A stretch of DNA of 64,000 nt from Liopterus haemorrhoidalis (lineage: Eukaryota; Arthropoda; Insecta; Coleoptera; Dytiscidae): positions 58,995,381 to 59,059,380 of the forward strand of contig OZ020611.1 of NCBI GenBank assembly GCA_963971575.1. Reading direction: 5' to 3'. Positions 58,325 through 64,000 of the stretch are shown here, piece after piece. The notes under the pieces were generated by a model that ran no database searches, was not told where the DNA came from, and saw nothing but the letters and a program-made list of their open reading frames with translations. The first letter of the stretch is position 1. Every line of letters begins with the position of its first letter. The position numbers and the translations under genes were made by a program.

Positions 58325-58352
<28 letters not shown>
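58324..58352. repeat. (AT)n microsatellite
   Basis: About 14 AT units bounding the right side of the inverted repeat. Confidence 0.95.
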
Positions 58353-58359
58353 GGGTATT

Positions 58360-59970
58360 ATTGTCGTCATTTGCGCACTTATTAATCCAAGACACTCCTG
58401 TGGGCAGCTATGTTACAAAAAGGCAGCATTTGAAACTATTTAATATTTAATAATTAATAACTTTCTTATGGAAAAAGATTATTTTTTTTTGCTTCATAAT
58501 ATTTTCTGATTGTTATTCTTTGAGGTGCAAATGCTTAATTTCATTAATTTAATATAATTTTGCAAGTCTATTATCAATTATTTTTGAAAAAAAAATCAAA
58601 CAATTTAAAAAGATCATAACACTAACATAACCTATTTATAAATAAATGTTACAATTCAAACTGACAGATGATGGCCATTCGACATTTTCTAGCGGATAGA
58701 CGATGACGCATCTATTACATAATTACACCCTTTTAATCGCCCTTTATATTTTTATATAGAAATAGATTAAATTTAATGACAATCTTCCAAATATAGGATT
58801 TAGGATAATAAGATTCTCCTACTGACTAATAAAAGCTAATTTAAAAGCTATTTATTAAAAACTGATAGCGCTAATTGTATTTTATATATCCACAAATAAA
58901 ATATTTAGTTTTTAAAATATTTGTACTTAATTTTGTAAATAATTTAATACAACAAATTTAATTCCAATTTGTATTGTCACATTTATATAATTTTCATACG
59001 TTTTTATATTTGTGGAAATATATGAGGTCTTATTAGTAAATTAATTCTTTGATGCTGAAACTAGAATATTTCCTTACGTACTCAACTTTTGTATATACAT
59101 TATCGAATATCTCTTTTAATGGCATTTTTTAGCATGGTATGATGATGGTCATTGCTTATAGTTAGCTGACCAGATGTAAAATAGTCCGACCAGGACAAAT
59201 AAAGACTCACCCTTCCTGCAGGAAAGCAAATTATAATTATATAACCTTGAATAGACCCCAAATAAACGTCTCCAAATTTGTTATTTGTTACTTGGTTTTG
59301 GACGGTCTATGTTACGTTTTCCAATAGTGTTCACGTTTGCCAATGGTTGATACTTATACATTGGTTAATAATCTTGGCAGCCTTTTATAATTACTTCCAA
59401 CGTGCTTCTTCCAGAGGGATTTATATTCATTCGTTTTATCATTAATGATAAAGATTTGTCTTATAATCGTATATCCACATATGTGTTCCCTTCCTTGTCT
59501 AAACTTGATTATCTTGCAACAGACATGATAATCGTTATGTCTGCGGCATGTACTTTAAATTCGTTGTCTTTTGATGTTACTCAATGTTCTATTTCATGCA
59601 TATGTAGGAGAGACATAGCTTTATGAAACTTCAAATGTATAGTATTTCCAAAATGAAATAGCCACCCTCACTTATTGATTCCAAAAATGGCTGACAGTAT
59701 AACCATTATACCTGCCGAGTTTATAGTTCTGTTAATAATAGTTGGCAAGGCCGTAATAATTATTTAAAATAAAGGTGTTTTCTTATATGCTATTAAGAAT
59801 GAACTGTATATACTCACATGACATTCCTTCACATTTTTATCAGGCTTAGGACTAGCTATATTTGAATTATAAAAATCGTTTTGTTTTAAAGTCTTTATAG
59901 TCAATATTAAATACTTCAAATTTGCACAAACAAAAATCATTCTTTTTTTTTGCAACAAAATTAAATCCTA
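58360..59970. other. intron, nothing recognised
   Basis: AT-rich; short open frames near 59402-59626 show no recognisable text. Confidence 0.45.
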
Positions 59971-59976
59971 GCAACT

Positions 59977-60429
59977 TCAAATAATTATACATATGGCTAA
60001 CTTTGTATGGAAATTCATTTCGTCTTTTTCCAAATTTTTTATTAAAAAATGCACAGTCGGCACTATATTTTTCGAATAAAAGTCGTATATTTTATTTATT
60101 ATTGTTTTAGACATAGAACTATTTACTTCCTTGAAAACTTGTAAATGGGGTCGTTTTAGCTGCTGATTTTTGCCACGAACAATGATACGTTGAATTGTTC
60201 TGTAGGGAACACTAGTTAATTCCCTAGTTCTAAGTATAGGTTTGTCATTACCTTTCGAAACTAACTTTTTATAAACCTTCAGTATCAGAACTTTGCAATC
60301 TTCTAACAAATGACATTTTTCTTTAGTAGCCACGTCCACATTTTCGCATTCCAAATCACCTTGCACAGATTCACTATTTTCACTACAGAAATTAAAGTCG
60401 CCAAATAGCCATGTTGTTAATGTATGCAC
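59977..60429 (-). pseudogene. N-terminal fragment of a Tc1/IS630-type transposase
   Basis: 150 codons: an acidic lead, then KVLILKVYKKLVSKGNDKPI, RTRELTSVPYRTIQRIIVRG, then KTIINKIYDFYSKNIVPTVH and FLIKNLEKDE. The 'vpyRTIqRIi..G' helix-turn-helix and 'IyDFY....vPTv..Ll..L' block match the DNA-binding half of a repetitive Tc1/IS630-related transposase family in insects. The catalytic domain is absent and a stop follows. Confidence 0.45.
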
Positions 60430-60699
60430 GCTATGAACGTTGCAAATTAACTAACAAACAAGTATAACCACCCCTAAAATTTAGAAACAATAGGATTATA
60501 AATTTGGAAAATATCCTTAATAGTTTTTAAGAAACTTCAATGGAGCTAGTGTTACATCTATTCGATTTAAATTTAAAATTCCCTTATTACCTCTTAAATT
60601 CTTATTACAGCAATAAGTCTTAAGATTACTGCCATAAACCCATTACCGCCTTCTTAGGTTTCTTAACAAGAGTGGTCATTTCATTTTGGAAATACTATA

Positions 60700-61555
60700 G
60701 TAGTTGGTCTTTTACACAAATCCTTTATAAAAAGGACGAGCAAGAAGTCACAAGTCGGGAGTGTAAGGCAGATGAGCCATTTCTTCCACACCTGAAGTAA
60801 TCAAGAACTCGGTAGTCCTAGCTGCGGTATGTGGACATGCATTGTCATGTTGAAGAAGGGTTCGCTCTTTTGACAGTTTTTCGCGTACTTTTTGAAACGC
60901 ATCCGGCAAGCAAATTATGGTATACCATTCAACAGTGACTGCCGACAATGTTCCAGTGGAACAGTGGCAATATGGCCCGTACGCCCGAAGAATGTAGGAA
61001 CCATTTACATTCCAGTGCTCCCCATATACGTTTCACTTTGACTGGTTTATTTTCATACTTTCTGGTTCGTAACAGTAAATTCATGTTTCGTCATCTGTTA
61101 CAATGTCGTAGACAGCTTTTGCCGGACCTCTGTTAAATTTAATGAGCATTTTCTTTTTCCACTCCACACGCGTCTTTGTTTGAATATTAGTTGAACTGGT
61201 GTGATGTTCACCGAGCACAAAGCTTCCTGACTGCCAGATTTTCCTGTAGGATTGTATTGATTTGAATCATAGATATGGCCAAGGATGCTTCAATATCCCA
61301 AGTAAGTGAAGCGGTTATCCTCCTCCATATTCCGGACAGCGTCGATATTTTTAGAAGTGATAACAATAACAGGACGACCTTCACTATGTTCTTCTTTAAG
61401 AGAATTCTACTGCTCTGGAACTTGTTGAACCACTGTTTTACAGTAGTCAAGGATAGTGCTTTATCGCCTTTCGTCAAAGTTGGCCTTTTGTCCAAGTCGG
61501 CCTCTTATCCATGTCGCCCTTTCGGTTTTAGGTCTTTTGTCATAGAACCCTAAAT
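60700..61555 (-). pseudogene. mariner transposase pseudogene
   Basis: On - from the right: TLTKGDKALSLTTVKQWFNK then FQSSRILLKKN (a degraded DNA-binding region), WKKKMLIKFNRGPAKAVYDI, DDETWIYCYEPE around 61090, SAVTVEWYTIICLPDAFQKV, RTLLQHDNACPHTAARTTEF and LPYTPDL, then loss of similarity. Both the first catalytic Asp (DDETW) and second (HDN) are readable, but multiple frame changes separate the pieces, and the C-terminus is lost. Confidence 0.7.
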
Positions 61556-61559
61556 TTCT

Positions 61560-62000
61560 CGTAGTTGTGGACATAGCTGGACTACAATTACACCTCTGAA
61601 AATATATAATTTAATGTTGCATTAACATAACATCAAAGAAAATCTTGAAACATTTTGTTACTAACATTGAAAAATGCTGATTTAAAAATATGTTACTCCG
61701 GCAAACCTTCAAGTGGCTCTAATTTAAAACTAGCCATTCGTCGCTTGGTTCTTGGTTTCATATCCACATACTGTATATGATTTATTTATAAAATATATAT
61801 TTATTCAATATAACTTTGTATACCATATTTAAACACCATTGCGAAAAATAGTACAATTGCCGATGTACGTACGTAAGTACATAGTTTCGATGACAATGAA
61901 TTCATTTATTATTTATATGTTAATAATGTACAAAATATTATTTAAATATTGTCAACTTTAGTGTATTCTTCTTTTAATGTTTTGTGTGAACAATATGAAA
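61560..62000. other. intron, nothing recognised
   Basis: AT-rich. Confidence 0.5.
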
Positions 62001-62017
62001 ATGTTGTGGTGTTGTAG

Positions 62018-62278
62018 ATATCGATGAATGCAAGCAGCAAGGAGACCATGAAGGTCATCACTGCCACTCGAATACGAAATGTGTCAATACACCGGGTTCA
62101 TATATCTGTGAATGTTTGCCTGGATACAGACGTATAGATAGATTTAATTGTGCTGAATTAGATGAATGTAGTACGGGGGAACATGGATGCGATCTGCATG
62201 CCAAATGTGTCAATACTCAGGGAAGTTATCATTGCGTGTGTGAAAACGGATACAGTGGAGATGGATATACTTGTCAAC
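62018..62278 (+). CDS. NELL: NELL exon: two calcium-binding EGF domains
   Basis: Acceptor GGTGTTGTAG at 62017, donor GTAAGT at 62279; phase 1 in and out, 87 codons. First domain begins DIDECKQQGDHEGHHCHSNT and continues KCVNTPGSYICECLPGYRRI; second begins LDECSTGEHGCDLHAKCVNT and continues QGSYHCVCENGYSGDGYTCQ. Each has the D-(I/-)-D-E-C start, an N-T-(P/Q)-G-S-Y segment with the Asn hydroxylation consensus position, and six cysteines, the hallmarks of cbEGF. In vertebrate NELLs the tandem EGFs bind receptor. More EGF and VWC exons should follow beyond the window. Confidence 0.95.
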
Positions 62279-62345
62279 GTAAGTCAAAATCTATTAAATG
62301 TGTGAATTTTTATTGTAAAAGAGTATATTGTTTATTTTTATCTTG

Positions 62346-62690
62346 AGCTGCCGTGGCCCCGTGGTAAGACGGTTGCCCAGATGCAACCTGGGCTCCAGGC
62401 CCAGGATGCGGGTAATATTTCTGCTGACCATTTCGTCGATCGTACCTGTTTATAGTTGACTTATACATTACCTGGCTTCATTCCAGCCGTTGAAAATATC
62501 ATTACCTTAGTTTTAAGTGTAACAGTTTATACACGAAACGGGCTTCGGTCGGACCACGGCTGTACCCTGGCCGACTATCGCTCTTCCTGATATTTGTCCA
62601 GAACACAGCCGATCTACGGTTTGATGAGATGGCTCGTGCCTTTATGAATATGATGCCCGTGTTGCTCCTGAACAATAATATATATTCCAA
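62346..62690 (+). mobile_element. probable tRNA-derived SINE
   Basis: Begins GCCGTGGCCCCGTGGTAAGA (A-box-like) and has GGCTCCAGGCCCAGGATGCG (weak B-box-like), then a GC-richer body unlike its surroundings, ending near an A/T tail 'aataatatata'. The 62-codon - frame inside it is chance. Confidence 0.45.
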
Positions 62691-62699
62691 GATATGTAT

Positions 62700-63220
62700 T
62701 GTTTCTGTTGCATACTGGTTATTAACAATAATAACACAATTAATAACAGGTATATTATGTTTATTAATCTTTTACAAATCAGCTACATGTTGAGTGACCG
62801 ATGTCAGCCATTACTATTTAGGCAGTGTTGACAACTTCATATTTTATGATATGTTACAGTTTCTCTATAAAATGCTCGACTTTATCTAGCAAAATCAGGG
62901 CGTCTACAAATCTGAAGATGCTGGAAAAGAACTGGCGTTTACGTAAATCAGATTGTAAATCAAAGACACATATGCATTTTAAATTGAATCGAATTTTGAA
63001 CTTAGAAAATAGGGTATAACTATAACTAAATTGATATTTGTGTGGCATAGTTGTACTTATTTATGTGCCTTTCAAATTAAGTAAAAAAATATAAGGCTGT
63101 TCCTGTTAAATTTTTGATAAATAATCGAATATCTCGTATTTGATAGTCAATTTTTTTTCTAAATATAGAGTATTATAGATCAAGAAGTATCAAGCAATAT
63201 TCAATTTTAACGTTATACCT
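62700..63220. other. intron, nothing recognised
   Basis: AT-rich. Confidence 0.45.
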
Positions 63221-63227
63221 CATCTTC

Positions 63228-64000
63228 AATAATAAAAGAGATGTGTATTGTAAAATGTAACTTCAACCATTCTGTATTTGTATGACTTTTTGGCAAATAC
63301 TTCAATATTTTGGACCATATCCTATCGAAGACAAAATCCTGGCTGTTCCTTCTTTTGATAGAGCAGCTCGCAATATATTTATAGATATTTTATACCCTAT
63401 CTTCAATAATAAAAAAGTTGTGCATTGTAAAATGTAACTTCTTCTTGTATTTGTACATGACTTTTTGGCAATCTATTATAATTAGGGTGACCATTTTCTT
63501 AAGAAGGCAATGCGGGACGGAGCAAAAAAATGTCCTCATCTCCCAAATCCAAGTGAAGAGCAATAAAAAGGTCCTCACCTCCCAAATCCAAAATGCGGGA
63601 CAAAATGTTAAAATGCGGGACTTTTGCGGGACGCATCTCAATGCGGGACAAAATGTTAAAATGCGGGACAGTCCCGCAAAATGCGGGACGAATGGTCACC
63701 CTAATTATAATAATTCAATATTTTGGACCATCTTCTGTCGAAGACATCATTGTGGCTGTTCCTTCTTTTGATAGAGTAGCTTGGAATATATCCATAGATA
63801 TGTTATACCATATCAATAATAAAAAAGTTGTGCATTATATAATGGAACTTCAACCATTCTGTATTTGTATATGTCCTTTTGACAGTCTATTATAATTCTT
63901 TATTTTGGATCTACTGTCGAAGATATCATCGTGGCTGTTCCTTCTTTTGATTTAGCAGCTCGGAATACAACTTTAGATATGAATCTATACCAGAGACACT
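63228..64000. repeat. ~180-bp tandem satellite, running off the window
   Basis: Unit starts at CAATAATAAAA (63228, 63404, 63814) and includes 'tgtatttgtatgactttttggca', 'attttggacca', 'tgtcgaagac', 'gtggctgttccttcttttgatag' and 'gcagctcg'. Spacing is 176 bp, then 410 bp, which becomes about 181 bp once the inserted MITE and its target duplication are removed. At least four partial units; the array probably continues past 64000. Confidence 0.8.
63483..63703. mobile_element. hAT MITE, 221 bp, inserted in the satellite
   Basis: Ends TAGGGTGACCATT and AATGGTCACCCTA are perfect inverted repeats, with a perfect 8-bp duplication ATTATAAT (63475-63482, 63704-63711). The interior has repeated AATGCGGGAC motifs. 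The open frames across it (63390-63895) are chance. Confidence 0.85.

Larger units (their letters stand above)
23160..62278 (+). other. NELL: NELL1/NELL2-like gene, partial (8 exons)
   Basis: Eight + strand exons join in phase into about 523 codons: 23160-23342, 26391-26824, 30686-30841, 30920-31048, 38219-38312, 45212-45403, 48580-48699, 62018-62278. Order of domains: thrombospondin-N/laminin-G-like (exons 1-3), a short heptad-like stretch (exons 3-4), two VWC domains (exons 4-6), three EGF-like domains (exons 7-8). That order is specific to the NELL family, secreted glycoproteins known in vertebrates to bind Robo3 and other receptors and to act in neural and skeletal development; the insect role is not shown here. 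Introns range from 78 bp to 13.3 kb. The signal-peptide exon was not found, and the downstream EGF/VWC exons lie past the window. Whether it is closer to NELL1 or NELL2 is not decided. Confidence 0.9.

Noticed and set aside
63390..63895. Four overlapping frames near 63.4-63.9 kb
   Set aside because: They span the hAT MITE and satellite units; repetitive text only.

Overview
The window looks like an arthropod, most likely insect, nuclear genome: it is AT-rich, genes are split into small exons by multi-kilobase introns with GT/AG borders, and most of the rest is transposable-element debris (mariner, hAT, PIF/Harbinger-like, LINE and SINE remnants, microsatellites). The species cannot be named from the sequence.

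One host gene is supported. Eight exons on the + strand between 23160 and 62278 join with consistent phases into about 523 codons that read in order as a thrombospondin-N/laminin-G-like domain, a short coiled-coil stretch, two von Willebrand factor C (VWC) domains and three EGF-like domains. That is the architecture of NELL1/NELL2. The signal-peptide exon lies upstream of the recognised exons and the remaining EGF/VWC exons lie beyond 64000.

The standout feature is an apparently intact, env-bearing Ty3/Gypsy (errantivirus-like) endogenous retroelement on the - strand at 49986-58013, inside the 13.3-kb intron between the first and second EGF exons of the NELL gene. Its 234-bp LTRs look identical, it is flanked by TATATA duplications in a (TA)n tract, and gag, pol and env are all open. 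Two things are unusual. (1) Pol carries a TARG1/OARD1-like macrodomain (ADP-ribosyl hydrolase fold) between RNase H and integrase, with the catalytic Lys and Asp positions kept. (2) The env frame has no ATG until its transmembrane region. A strong splice donor just before gag and an acceptor at the pol/env junction are phase-matched so that a short hydrophobic leader starting at the first AUG of the genomic RNA would become the Env signal peptide.

Layout: 0-10 kb, LINE and mariner fragments and several hAT-type non-autonomous elements; 10-23 kb, a dispersed TIR repeat family with GTCT and CT microsatellites, a LINE RT tail, a MITE, a deleted mariner and SINEs; 23-31 kb, NELL exons 1-4 with a LINE tail and a deleted mariner between them; 31-48 kb, large introns holding Harbinger-like elements, a nested hAT/Harbinger stack, inverted degenerate arrays and a TE-derived ORF; 48-58 kb, an EGF exon and the endogenous retroelement; 58-64 kb, a tRNA-like inverted repeat, transposase fragments, two EGF domains, a SINE and a ~180-bp satellite running off the end. 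All family names rest on recognition by eye; no database search was run.
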